A stretch of DNA of 64,000 nt, taken from the NCBI RefSeq assembly GCF_014860165.1, contig NZ_JACZKG010000046.1, forward strand, positions 1 through 64,000, given 5' to 3'. Made by a program: the position numbers and the translations under genes. Every line of letters starts with the position of its first letter. The stretch's first letter is position 1. This document shows, piece by piece, positions 42,127 through 50,479 of this stretch. Source of the stretch: Devosia sp. GTDB lineage: Bacteria; Pseudomonadota; Alphaproteobacteria; Rhizobiales; Devosiaceae. Below the pieces are notes generated by a model. It did not search any database. It saw nothing but the letters and a program-made list of their open reading frames with translations, and had not been told where the DNA came from.

Positions 42127-42570
42127 CTAGGCCTCTTTGATCTGATCGAGATATTCGCCGTAGCCTGCTGCCTCCATCTGGTCTTGCGGGATGAAACGGA
42201 GAGACGCGGAATTGATGCAGTACCGGAGGCCGCCCTCATCTGACGGACCGTCGGGGAAGACATGGCCCAAGTGGCTGTCGCCGTGGATGGATCTCACTTC
42301 CGTCCGGACCATGCCGTGGGCATCGTCCCTCAGCTCATTGACGTTCTCCGCGACGATCGGCTTGGTGAAGCTCGGCCAACCGGTGCCGGAATCGAACTTG
42401 TCGCTCGATCCAAAAAGGGGTTCGCCGGACACCACGTCAACATATATCCCGGCTTCGTCGTTGTCGTTGTACTCGCCGGTGAACGGGTGCTCGGTGGCTG
42501 ATTCCTGGGTCACGCGCCACTGTTCGGGCGTCAGTCGATTCAAGGCTTCCTGCGTCTTCATGTACTTCAT
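42127..42570 (-). CDS. msrB: single-cysteine methionine-R-sulfoxide reductase MsrB (third copy)
   Basis: MsrB of 147 residues: [43 protein letters not shown] and [11 protein letters not shown]. The only cysteine is the catalytic one. Unlike the other two copies it is not followed by an msrA. ATG 42570 has AGGAGA at good distance, and LysR-box promoter copy 9 lies 60 bases upstream. Confidence 0.93.
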   Translation of the reverse strand: MKYMKTQEALNRLTPEQWRVTQESATEHPFTGEYNDNDEAGIYVDVVSGEPLFGSSDKFDSGTGWPSFTKPIVAENVNELRDDAHGMVRTEVRSIHGDSHLGHVFPDGPSDEGGLRYCINSASLRFIPQDQMEAAGYGEYLDQIKEA

Positions 42571-42630
42571 GGGATTCTCCTATGCCTGGACAATGCATCA
42601 AAGCTCCGCATCGGCGGGCTGCTCACAGGA

Positions 42631-42684
42631 GTTATCGCAGCGGCTTCGGGCCATTTCCAATTCGCGGAAGGCATGGTTTCCATT
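42631..42684 (-). promoter_or_regulatory. LysR-box promoter, copy 9 (third msrB)
   Basis: Minus strand: AATGGAAACCAT, nine bases, GAATTGGAA, 18 bases, GATAAC. -35 42660-42655, -10 42636-42631. Lies between the LysR gene stop and msrB. Confidence 0.6.
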
Positions 42685-42708
42685 AGTCACGAGCGCCAGG
42701 GCAGCAGG

Positions 42709-43584
42709 TCAGTGCCAGTCGTGCCTCGATGCCAGTTGCGCGATCTTCCGGATTTCCAGCGGGCTGGTGGACCCTGAGACCGTCGCAATCACCACTTCCC
42801 GCGCCAAGTCGAGCCCATCGATCGGCCGCGTCACCATGGCAGGCACCACCACCGACCGTTCGGGCAGGATGCATATCGCATGCCCGGCTGCGACCAGACC
42901 CTGAACCCAATCCTCCCTCTCAGCACGGAAGCGAGGTCGGGCGACCGCCTCCAGACTGGCGAAGTGATCTTTTATCTGCGTCCGGAACTCGCAGCCGAGG
43001 CGGTCGACGTAAGTGAATTTCGCTATGTCCTCGGTGCGCACGACCTGCACTGTTGAAAGCGGGTGATCGGCGGAGCACCCCAGAACGAAGCGCTCTCGGA
43101 AGAGCGGGTGCACATCCAGTTTCCGGTCGGGCATTGGTTTTCTCGGGACGATGCAAGCGTGGTATTTGCCCGACAGCAGTTCGGTCGTGCCCTCGCCGGT
43201 TCGAAGAACGTGGACCTTTATGCCCACGTCTGGAAACTGCTCCAGAACGCCAAGGAAGAATGACGTGAATGCTGTTGGACCTATCGAGGGAGCGATTGCG
43301 ATGTCCAGGACACGCTGCTTGCCCTGCGTCCAGTTGCTGGAGTGCTGACGCACATTGCCCAGCGATGCCATCATGCTCCTGAACTCGGTCTCGATATCTA
43401 GCCCCAGTGCGGTCAGGCGGCTGTTCTTGCCATCCCGATAGATGAGGGGGCCGCCGAGTTCCTCCTCCAGCCGGCGGATGGAGCGGGTCAGGCTTGGCTG
43501 CGACACGCCGCTCAACTTCGCCGCCGCGGTGAAATTGAGCGTTTCTGCCAGATTTATGAAGTAGCCGACCTGGGTGAGTTCCAT
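42709..43584 (-). CDS. LysR-type regulator with conserved cysteines (copy B)
   Basis: LysR protein of 291 residues, a close paralogue of the 21471 product: MELTQVGYFINLAETLNF, SGVSQPSLTRSIRRLEEELG, GPLIYRDGKNSRLTALG. Cysteines in HACIVPRK, VLGCSADH, LGCEFRTQ and ICILPERS are shared with copy A. Two MarR operators lie 50-110 bases upstream. It is followed on the same strand by msrB with a LysR-box promoter. Candidate activator of the 54-bp promoter family. Confidence 0.9.
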   Translation of the reverse strand: MELTQVGYFINLAETLNFTAAAKLSGVSQPSLTRSIRRLEEELGGPLIYRDGKNSRLTALGLDIETEFRSMMASLGNVRQHSSNWTQGKQRVLDIAIAPSIGPTAFTSFFLGVLEQFPDVGIKVHVLRTGEGTTELLSGKYHACIVPRKPMPDRKLDVHPLFRERFVLGCSADHPLSTVQVVRTEDIAKFTYVDRLGCEFRTQIKDHFASLEAVARPRFRAEREDWVQGLVAAGHAICILPERSVVVPAMVTRPIDGLDLAREVVIATVSGSTSPLEIRKIAQLASRHDWH

Positions 43585-43634
43585 GGGTTCCGAGGTGTGT
43601 CAAAGACCCGCTTCACGCGAAGCTACACAATAAG

Positions 43635-43652
43635 TATGCGCCATGCATATAA
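43635..43652 (-). promoter_or_regulatory. MarR operator, lysR copy B, proximal
   Basis: TATGCG-CCA-TGCATA (43635-43649), 50 bases before the LysR start, with one substitution from the perfect palindrome. Confidence 0.6.
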
Positions 43653-43672
43653 ATGCACTGCGATCCAATGTC

Positions 43673-43691
43673 TATATGCGCCGCGCATATA
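43673..43691. promoter_or_regulatory. MarR operator, lysR copy B, distal
   Basis: TATATGCG-CCG-CGCATATA, perfect 8-bp arms, 38 bases from the proximal copy. As at 21347/21389, the LysR gene has a pair of operators. Confidence 0.75.
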
Positions 43692-43725
43692 AATAGGGGG
43701 CGAGCTTTTTTTCTGCGCCTGCAGG

Positions 43726-43779
43726 TATCGAAACTATAGCGCCCGTCTATTGGGCAAAAGCTCGGGGCTAAAGCATACT
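43726..43779 (+). promoter_or_regulatory. LysR-box promoter, copy 10 (cystine-type ABC operon)
   Basis: TATCGAAACTATAG, seven bases, CTATTGGGC, 18 bases, CATACT. -35 43750-43755, -10 43774-43779. The leader to the ABC operon is about 240 bases and contains no recognisable gene. Confidence 0.75.
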
Positions 43780-44018
43780 GCTCGCTGAAAACCATCGCGA
43801 AGTCCCACAGGTGCCGGTGCCTTCTCCTACGCCGGGCGGTGCGCCTGTACCGCCTTCGTCTGGCCCAAGCGACCGATCTCCGAAATGCCGCGGACGTTTT
43901 CAAGCCACCGTCCGGCCGTCCTCTGCAAGACGGGCCGTTTTGGGAAACGCCGTGCATCCCGTGCCGCCACCGCTCAACCATGCCGTTCCAAGTCGGGGCG
44001 GATGCATAGGAGATCACG

Positions 44019-44786
44019 ATGAGAATGTTGAAGGCAGTTCTGGCAGTCGGCCTCTTTGCCATCGCAACCCCGACACTCGCTCAATCCGCTCTCGATCGGA
44101 TCGTTGAGGCTGGCGAACTCCGCATCGGTACGGAGGGCACATACGCGCCGTTCACGTTCCATGATTCATCCGGTGCGCTGGTGGGTTTCGACGTCGAGAT
44201 CGGGCGGGCGATCGCCGATCATCTCGGGGTCGAAGCCCAGTTCGTTGAAGGGCCTTGGGACGGCCTGATCGCCGGCGTGGACGCCGGCCGTTACGACGTC
44301 GTCATCAACCAGGTCGGCATCACGGAAGAACGCCAGGCCAAATACGATTTCTCGGAACCGTACATCGCTTCCAAGGCCGTTCTGATCGTCCGGACGGACA
44401 ACGACGCCATCGCCGGGTTCGATGATCTCGAGGGCCGGACGTCTGCCCAATCCCTCACCAGCAATTATGGGAAACTCGCCGAGGAGAATGGCGCCACCCT
44501 GGTGGGCACCGATGGCTTCGACCAGTCAATCGCGCTCGTGATCCAGAGGCGAGCCGACGCTACCATCAACGACAGCCTTTCCTTTTTCGATTTCAAGAAG
44601 CAGCAGCCCGAAGCCGAAGTGAGGGTGGTCGCGACGGAAGCCGACGCCGACTTCTCGGGGGTGCTTATGGCCAAGGACCAACCAGAGCTGGTGGTGGCGA
44701 TCAACGAAGCGCTGGCTGCCATCAAGGCCGACGGCACCTACGACGACATCTCTCGGAAATACTTCGCCGAAGACGTATCGCAGTAG
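44019..44786 (+). CDS. amino-acid (probably cystine) ABC transporter substrate-binding protein
   Basis: Periplasmic binding protein of 255 residues with a signal peptide (MLKAVLAVGLFAIATPTLAQ). Family-3 solute-binding signatures: LRIGTEGTYAPFTFHDSSG, VGFDVEIGRAIADHLGVEAQ and DVVINQVGITEERQAKYDFS, the last resembling the E. coli cystine-binding protein FliY/TcyJ. ATG 44019 follows AGGAG. First gene of an operon with permease and ATPase, downstream of LysR-box promoter copy 10. Cystine uptake would provide cysteine and glutathione during thiol stress; the specificity is inferred. Confidence 0.87.
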   Translation: MRMLKAVLAVGLFAIATPTLAQSALDRIVEAGELRIGTEGTYAPFTFHDSSGALVGFDVEIGRAIADHLGVEAQFVEGPWDGLIAGVDAGRYDVVINQVGITEERQAKYDFSEPYIASKAVLIVRTDNDAIAGFDDLEGRTSAQSLTSNYGKLAEENGATLVGTDGFDQSIALVIQRRADATINDSLSFFDFKKQQPEAEVRVVATEADADFSGVLMAKDQPELVVAINEALAAIKADGTYDDISRKYFAEDVSQ

Positions 44787-44837
44787 GGCTGGTCTCCGGC
44801 AGACGCGCCCGGCCCTCCTGCAAACGAAAGACGACGG

Positions 44838-45518
44838 ATGACCTCCTGGATTTCGCTGATGGTGGATTCGCTGCCCTCCCTGTTTTGGGCGTGCCTCCAA
44901 TTCACCGTCCCACTCACCCTCCTGTCCTTCTTCCTGGGTCTTGCAGTTGGGTTCCTGGCCGCCGTAGCAAGGCTATTCGGCCCACGGCCCTTGTCGATAT
45001 TCGTTCGGTTCTACGTATGGCTGATCAGGGGAACGCCCCTGCTCGTGCAACTCTTCCTCATCTTCTACGGCTTGCCCAGCGTCGGCATCGTGTTGGACGC
45101 CTTCACCGCCGCACTGATCGGCTTCACGCTCAACGTCGGCGCCTATTCTTCCGAGATCGTGCGCGCGGTCCTGCTGGCCATTCCCAGGGGACAATGGGAG
45201 GCGGCCTACTCAATCGGCATGACGTGGCGCCAGGCCATGAGGCGCACAGTAGTTCCCCAGGCCATCCGCATCGCGGTGCCGCCTCTGTCCAACACCTTCA
45301 TATCTCTGGTGAAGGACACGTCGCTGGCCGCGGCGATCACAGTGCCCGAACTCTTCCGGGCCGGTCAGCGCATCGTCGCGACCACTTATGAGCCGCTGAT
45401 CATCTACATTGAGGTGGCGATCTTCTACCTTGCGGTAAGCTCCGTGCTGTCTGCTCTGCAGACGCGACTGGAGCATCGGCTTTCGCGCCACGACGGTCAT
45501 GCGGAGGTTGCACGATGA
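44838..45518 (+). CDS. amino-acid ABC transporter permease
   Basis: A 226-residue membrane protein with about five helices. The HisMQ-type sequence includes FVRFYVWLIRGTPLLVQLFL near the start and the EAA loop EAAYSIGMTWRQAMRRTVVP that contacts the ATPase, followed by PQAIRIAVPPLSNTFISLVK. It forms the channel for the 44019/45515 system. Stop and start overlap (ATGA) with the ATPase gene. Confidence 0.9.
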   Translation: MTSWISLMVDSLPSLFWACLQFTVPLTLLSFFLGLAVGFLAAVARLFGPRPLSIFVRFYVWLIRGTPLLVQLFLIFYGLPSVGIVLDAFTAALIGFTLNVGAYSSEIVRAVLLAIPRGQWEAAYSIGMTWRQAMRRTVVPQAIRIAVPPLSNTFISLVKDTSLAAAITVPELFRAGQRIVATTYEPLIIYIEVAIFYLAVSSVLSALQTRLEHRLSRHDGHAEVAR

Positions 45519-46249
45519 TCGCCGTCGAGGGAGTGCACAAGAGCTTCGGTACCAATCACGTCCTGAAGGGCATAGGCCTCCAAGTGCCCGAAGGCGGCGT
45601 AACCGCGCTGATTGGCCCTTCGGGGAGCGGAAAGAGCACTCTTCTGCGGTGCGTGAACCTACTTGAGGTCCCGGAGGCAGGTCGCATCAGGATAGGGGAC
45701 TCGGACCTGCACTTCTCGACCACGACCAAGGTCTCGGCCCGTGCCATGCTCGGTCTGAGGCGGAAGACCGGCATGGTGTTCCAAAGCTTCCAGTTGTTCC
45801 CGCACCGAACGGCGGTGGAGAACGTCATGGAGGGGTTGGTCACCGTTCAGGGATGGACTTCGGACCGGGCACGGGACCGCGCCGTAGAGTTGCTGGACAA
45901 GGTGGGAATGTCGGCCAAGGCGGACGCTTGGCCCTCGACGCTATCTGGCGGGCAGCAGCAACGCGTCGCAATCGCACGAGCCCTGGCTCAATCTCCGGAC
46001 GTTCTTCTTTGCGACGAGCCAACGTCGGCGCTCGATCCGCAGCTCGCGAGCGAAGTGGTCGACGTGCTGCTGCAACTCGCTCGCGACGGCACCACGATGG
46101 TGATGGCGACGCACGATCTGAGGCTAGCCGCGGCCATTGCAACCAATGTCGTATTCCTCGACAGCGGAGAGATCGCGGAAGCGGCACCGTCCGAGCAGTT
46201 CTTCTCCGATCCGCAAGACCCCCGTACTCGACGCTTCATCTATCGGTGA
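45515..46249 (+). CDS. amino-acid ABC transporter ATP-binding protein
   Basis: A 244-residue ABC ATPase: Walker A LIGPSGSGKSTLLRCVNLLE, Q-loop VFQSFQLFPHRT, signature LSGGQQQRVAIARALAQ, Walker B VLLCDEPTSALDP and H-loop ATHDL. Polar amino-acid uptake type. Translationally coupled to the permease. Together with 44019 and 44838 it completes a three-gene importer. Confidence 0.92.
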   Translation: MIAVEGVHKSFGTNHVLKGIGLQVPEGGVTALIGPSGSGKSTLLRCVNLLEVPEAGRIRIGDSDLHFSTTTKVSARAMLGLRRKTGMVFQSFQLFPHRTAVENVMEGLVTVQGWTSDRARDRAVELLDKVGMSAKADAWPSTLSGGQQQRVAIARALAQSPDVLLCDEPTSALDPQLASEVVDVLLQLARDGTTMVMATHDLRLAAAIATNVVFLDSGEIAEAAPSEQFFSDPQDPRTRRFIYR

Positions 46250-46360
46250 TGGGTGAGCGGGAAGACCTCCCCTATGCAAGCTCACTGCAAAGTGGTCACT
46301 CTCGGTGGCGATCAAGTCTTCAATCCACCGGCCCCGCAGCCGAACGATGCAGGATCAAAG

Positions 46361-47194
46361 ATGAAGTATTTTCTCGGTTGTGAACTGACCTACGACATTG
46401 CCGCAAACACGACCATGATCCTAAATGTTGAGGTTCAACGGGGGTCGTCGCAGACGATCATCAGCGAGCGGTTCGTTGCGCCACCCGGCGTCGAGCCCCA
46501 GGTTCACGAGGTTCCCGAAACTGGAAACCGGTACCAGCGTCTGCATCTTCTCCCAGGCACCTCGGTCATCCGCTATGAAGCGGAAGTCATCACGTCGCCT
46601 ACAGTCCATGACCCCGCAAGCGTCGTTGACATTGCAGTCACCGATCTGCCTTTCGAGGTGTTGAACCATTTGTATCCGAGCCGCTATTGCCAGTCCGATC
46701 GGCTAGCCAGGTTCGCCTGGCGGGAATTTGGGTCAATAGAGGGGTCGTTTCAGAAGGTCACCGGTATCTGCAATTGGATATTCGACCACGTCGACTACAT
46801 CGCCGGCACCAGTGACGGCAGCACATCGGCGCTTGAGACATTCGACTATCGTGCAGGCGTGTGCCGTGATTTCGCTCACCTCGGCATCACGCTGACGCGG
46901 GCCCTCGGGATCCCCGCCCGCTATGTGTCAGTCTATGCCTTCGGCCTTGTGCCACAAGACTTCCACGCGATCTTCGAAGCCTACGTAGGCGGACGGTGGT
47001 ACCTCTTCGATGCCACACGCCTGATCCCGATTGACGGTGTCGTTCGCATAGCCATAGGGCGCGACGCTGCCGACACAGCATTCTCGACTTTCTATGGCCA
47101 GTTGGTGGACCAACCGAAAAAGGTCTGGATCGACAGACTCGATGGCGAAGCATTGGAAGCCGAATGGACGACCAGTGCGGTCAGCCTGGGGTAG
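46361..47194 (+). CDS. transglutaminase-like family protein, second copy
   Basis: A 277-residue protein with a beta N-terminal domain (MKYFLGCELTYDIAANTTMI) and a transglutaminase core: Cys in FDYRAGVCRDFAHLGITLTR, His in DFHAIFEAYVGGRWYLFDAT and the following Asp. It differs from the 29956 product in lacking the SPVQLLPHR start. ATG 46361 follows AGGA. It lies 112 bases after the ABC ATPase in the same direction and is probably its last operon member. Confidence 0.85.
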   Translation: MKYFLGCELTYDIAANTTMILNVEVQRGSSQTIISERFVAPPGVEPQVHEVPETGNRYQRLHLLPGTSVIRYEAEVITSPTVHDPASVVDIAVTDLPFEVLNHLYPSRYCQSDRLARFAWREFGSIEGSFQKVTGICNWIFDHVDYIAGTSDGSTSALETFDYRAGVCRDFAHLGITLTRALGIPARYVSVYAFGLVPQDFHAIFEAYVGGRWYLFDATRLIPIDGVVRIAIGRDAADTAFSTFYGQLVDQPKKVWIDRLDGEALEAEWTTSAVSLG

Positions 47195-47256
47195 GTACCT
47201 CGTGTGCATGGGCTAGTTTCTGGGCGGACGCCTAGTGACAACTCACCCGGTCACGA

Positions 47257-47829
47257 CTATTCGTCGTCAGTGGCGAATTCACCATGGTACGGCACCCGGG
47301 CGAGTCGCGCATCGCGGACGACGCTCGGCACCAGCCATACATACGATTGCTCAGCCGTGTCGAACCCGAGCATCGTGGCGGTCCTGCCCGATCTGCGTTT
47401 GGGGAAGTCCGGATATCCGATGCGGAGCACGAAGCGTTCGGTGTCATCGTCGAACTCGATCTTGTAGATCTTGCGCAGGCCATTCCGGCTCGGAACGTCG
47501 CTGGCGCCAATCGCCGGTTCCGCCAAGCAAGCCTCGAGGCGTCGAGCGGATCCGCGTTTGTGAAGTTCGTCGAAAACATCGAACGCTTCGATCAACAGAC
47601 CTCTCCTGTTGGTGCTGCGATCGGTGATGGCGAAGATGTGGGAGGCATCTCCGGCGTCAATGCCGCTGTCGAACCTCAGCGAGGCGTCGACCATGATGCT
47701 TTTGGGCGCCAGCGTCGAATTGAACGCCAGATCGACCAGTTGACCATCCTTGATCCGCTATTCGCGATCGTAGCCGTCGAGTACGAGGGCGGAAACGGAC
47801 TCCACGAAATCATTCACTTGCAGCGCCAT
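47257..47829 (-). pseudogene. paralogue of the 24789 protein interrupted by an amber codon
   Basis: From ATG 47829 (after AGGAGG) the frame reads MALQVNDFVESVSALVLDGY-DRE, then TAG at 47760-47758, then RIKDGQLVDLAFNS and onward to 47257. The intact paralogue at 24789 reads GYDREYRVKDG, so a Tyr codon (TAC/TAT) has become TAG. Total length, 191 codons, is the same in both genes, and the rest of the frame is open. Either a recent nonsense mutation or suppression; internal starts downstream would give a truncated protein only. Confidence 0.75.
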
Positions 47830-47959
47830 GAGAACCTCCTGAACTTGATTTCAAGAGGGTATGCCGCCGTCGATCGGAGGGGAAATGTCGGCCCGTTATT
47901 GTTTTCATTCCTCCTGGTGAGATGGTCGACCGGTACCGGGGCCGGTCGACCGAGGACGG

Positions 47960-48553
47960 TCAGCCAACAAGCTTGGCAGTGAATTCCACCAGGCGCTTGG
48001 CCTGATGGGCGACTGCTGCCCGACCGGTATCGTCAAACTCGCCCGCCTTCGCAGAGTAGCCGTAGGGATTGCCGCCAGCGGTGAACAGCAATGGATCGGT
48101 GTAGCCCGGCGCAACGATAATGGAGCCCCAATGCATAGCCGTCGTGTAGAGGCTGAGGAGGGTGCTTTCCTGGCCGCCATGCGGGTTCTGGGCACTGGTC
48201 GTAGCGGTGAAGGTCTTGTTGGCCAGCTTGCCCTCGCCCCACACGGGCCCCAGGGTGTCGATGAACACGCGCAGTTGGCTGGCGACAACGCCGAAGCGGG
48301 TCGGTGCCGAGATAAAATAGCCATTGGCCCATTCCATGTCCTGCGGCGTTGCAACAGCGATGTCCTGCATGCTCTCGAGGTTTTCCTTCCAGGCAGGCTG
48401 GCCGCTGATCACTGCTTCGGGCACCGTTTCGGCGATGCGCAGCAGACGCACATCGGCACCGGCCTGCCGGGCGGCGTCGGCGGCTGTCTGGGCCATCTGA
48501 CGGTTGGTGCCGTAAGTTGAATAGAAGATTACTGCGATCTTTGGCTGAGCCAT
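47960..48553 (-). CDS. wrbA: NAD(P)H:quinone oxidoreductase WrbA
   Basis: A 197-residue flavodoxin-like protein: [20 protein letters not shown] at the start (FMN phosphate loop), [20 protein letters not shown], and the [14 protein letters not shown] segment typical of WrbA. It reduces quinones by two electrons with NAD(P)H and FMN. ATG 48553 has AAGGTG upstream; the frame from GTG 48562 is less likely. It is in a minus-strand series with DUF2171 and the molybdoenzyme genes. Confidence 0.92.
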   Translation of the reverse strand: MAQPKIAVIFYSTYGTNRQMAQTAADAARQAGADVRLLRIAETVPEAVISGQPAWKENLESMQDIAVATPQDMEWANGYFISAPTRFGVVASQLRVFIDTLGPVWGEGKLANKTFTATTSAQNPHGGQESTLLSLYTTAMHWGSIIVAPGYTDPLLFTAGGNPYGYSAKAGEFDDTGRAAVAHQAKRLVEFTAKLVG

Positions 48554-48658
48554 GAGGTTCACCTTGCGAAAAAGAAGGATGGCTTTGCCGCCTCCAAGAA
48601 AGGTGGCGGCAAAGGGCTTATAGTCGGCGGGAATTGAGTGCGCTGTGTACCCCTGTCG

Positions 48659-48913
48659 TCAGTCGGCGGAGGAGCCGTCCGCTTCCTCGTCGAGGAAGGA
48701 GGCGATCGCTCCGGTGGCAGAGAGCCGGACTGTGTCGCCCTCGACCCCGGTCACGAGCCCGGCAGGAATGTAGTGACTGTGGTCCGAATGCGCGCCAGCG
48801 CCAGCGGGCTCGAGCTTGATGCGGTCGCTATCTACGCTCGCCACCTTACCGACCGGCACCCCGTCGGCACCAATCACCGTCATGCCCGGCTTGATATTGG
48901 ATAGATCGTACAT
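48659..48913 (-). CDS. DUF2171 domain-containing protein
   Basis: An 84-residue acidic protein: LSNIKPGMTVIGADGVPVGK, VDSDRIKLE, then SHYIPAGLVTGVEGDTVRLS. PRC-barrel-like beta protein of the DUF2171 family, frequent in sphingomonads; role unknown. ATG 48913 follows AAGGAGAAC. Confidence 0.85.
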   Translation of the reverse strand: MYDLSNIKPGMTVIGADGVPVGKVASVDSDRIKLEPAGAGAHSDHSHYIPAGLVTGVEGDTVRLSATGAIASFLDEEADGSSAD

Positions 48914-48962
48914 CTTGTTCTCCTTGGTTGAACGAGTTCGTAGTCACCGGCTGTCTGGGGGG

Positions 48963-49715
48963 TCACCCGCCGTACCGCTCGGTGCGAATGGTCTCTGGCA
49001 GCACTCCGGCAGCAAGCGCGCTGTCCGTCGCCGTGTTCACGAAAAGATTGGATCCGCAGATGAAGGTCCACGCCGGCAGTCCGCCGATCCGCTCTATCGT
49101 CTCTGCCACCATGTCCTTGTCCACGCGCCTGCCGTGGTCGCGCATTCTTGCCGGCCGGGCTCGGGTGAAGGTGGCGGTGAAGGCGAAGGCGTCGCACGAA
49201 GCTTCGAGGTCCATGAGTTCTTCGAAGAATGGGGCTTCCGGCCCGCTTCTAGCGGAGAGAAGCAGTCCGAGCGGGATCTTGCTGTTCTCCCGAGCATGCT
49301 CACGGACCATCGCCATCATCGGCACCACCCCCGACCCGCCGGCGATCAGCAGCGAGGCCCCCGGTTCCTCCAGCGTCCAAACGAAATGGCCGCCGATGGG
49401 TCCTCGAAGCTCGATGGTATCGCCCACGGCCGCGACTTCGTGGAAGTAGGTCGAGACCTCCCCGTCGACGAGTTGCTCGATCGCAACTTCTATGATCCCG
49501 TCGGTCGTGGGCGGTGAGGCGATCGAGTAGCTTCGCATAACCGCATAGCCTTCAGGGTCGGTTAGCCTGAGGATCACATGCTGTCCGGACTGGTGTCGAA
49601 AGGCCCGACCGACATCCAGCCAGAAGCTCTTGATGAATGGCGTGCGGTCCTTGATCTCGAGGATCGGCACTTCTCTCCAAACGTTGAGCCGCCTGGGCTT
49701 GGCGGCCTCAGTCAT
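48963..49715 (-). CDS. FAD-dependent ferredoxin reductase-like electron donor
   Basis: A 250-residue oxidoreductase of the ferredoxin-NADP reductase type. FAD site MRSYSIASPPT with RxYS; NAD(P) loop LLIAGGSGVVPMMAMVREH; C-terminal FICGSNLFVNTATDSAL and ending in RTERYGG. No iron-sulfur domain. ATG 49715 lies inside the end of the molybdoenzyme gene (8-base overlap), so the two are coupled; it should feed electrons to that enzyme. Confidence 0.88.
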   Translation of the reverse strand: MTEAAKPRRLNVWREVPILEIKDRTPFIKSFWLDVGRAFRHQSGQHVILRLTDPEGYAVMRSYSIASPPTTDGIIEVAIEQLVDGEVSTYFHEVAAVGDTIELRGPIGGHFVWTLEEPGASLLIAGGSGVVPMMAMVREHARENSKIPLGLLLSARSGPEAPFFEELMDLEASCDAFAFTATFTRARPARMRDHGRRVDKDMVAETIERIGGLPAWTFICGSNLFVNTATDSALAAGVLPETIRTERYGG

Positions 49716-50319
49716 GGGTATACCTCTGCTCCAGCCACGGATCGCCATAGATGTGGTAGCCCCTCAACTCCCAGAAGCCTGCTTCGTCCCGGTTGGTGAA
49801 CTGAAGACCGTTGATCCATTTGGCCGATTTCCAGAAATAGAGATGGGGCACGAGCAGGCGGGCGGGTCCGCCGTGATCCGTCTCGAGCGGCTCGCCGCCG
49901 AACTTCAGGGCGACCATCGACTTCCCGCCCACTAGGTCGGCAACCGGCACGTTGGTGGAATAGCCGTCGAAGGTATGAGCGAGCATGAAGTCGGTGGGTG
50001 GTTCGATGCCGGCGTCCGCCAGGATCTCGTCTACCATCACGCCCTCCCATCGAGTGTCCAGCTTCGACCAGGACGTTACGCAATGGATGTCCCGGACGAC
50101 CTTGGTCATGGGCAGGTCGTTGAACTCCTTCCAGTTCCACTTTTTGACGACGCGCGGACCGATCTTGAGGGTGAAACTCCAACTCTCATGGGCGATGCGC
50201 GGCGTGGGGCCGGCCGTGAGAACCGGAAAGTTCTCGACTAGATGCTGCCCTGGCGGAACACGGTTCGTCGGGTCGTCCGTGCCTTGTGTCTTCTTGCCGA
50301 TGAATCCCCTGGTCACCAT
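49708..50319 (-). CDS. sulfite oxidase-like molybdopterin enzyme
   Basis: A 203-residue single-domain member of the sulfite oxidase family. The molybdenum-ligating cysteine is in VRDIHCVTSWSKLDTRWEGV, followed by LAHTFDGYSTNVP and LVPHLYFWKSAKWINGLQF. It lacks a signal peptide and the C-terminal dimer domain, as in YuiH-type cytoplasmic proteins. Distantly related to MsrP, so methionine sulfoxide or another S/N-oxide is a possible substrate (inference). ATG 50319 follows AAGGAGAC. Operon with the flavin reductase. Confidence 0.88.
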   Translation of the reverse strand: MVTRGFIGKKTQGTDDPTNRVPPGQHLVENFPVLTAGPTPRIAHESWSFTLKIGPRVVKKWNWKEFNDLPMTKVVRDIHCVTSWSKLDTRWEGVMVDEILADAGIEPPTDFMLAHTFDGYSTNVPVADLVGGKSMVALKFGGEPLETDHGGPARLLVPHLYFWKSAKWINGLQFTNRDEAGFWELRGYHIYGDPWLEQRYTHD

Positions 50320-50344
50320 GTCGATGTCTCCTTCTGCTGAACCA

Positions 50345-50479
50345 TCAAGGCCTCCTTCTCGGAATTGCTGAACCGTCGTCGCGGTTGGCATGGGCCGAAC
50401 TGTCGTCGAAAGAAATGCTAGCCAAGCCAAGTGCCTCTAGACGCCGGTCACCCAGGCTCGTTCGATCCATCGCCATCAT
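50345..50479 (-). CDS. small protein (44 residues) between redoxin and molybdoenzyme
   Basis: ATG 50479 overlaps the stop of the preceding small frame (ATGA). Product MMAMDRTSLGDRRLEALGLA then a polar tail ending in RRRP. No family recognised. It ends 26 bases before the molybdoenzyme start. Translational coupling on both sides is the only support. Confidence 0.4.
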   Translation of the reverse strand: MMAMDRTSLGDRRLEALGLASISFDDSSAHANRDDGSAIPRRRP

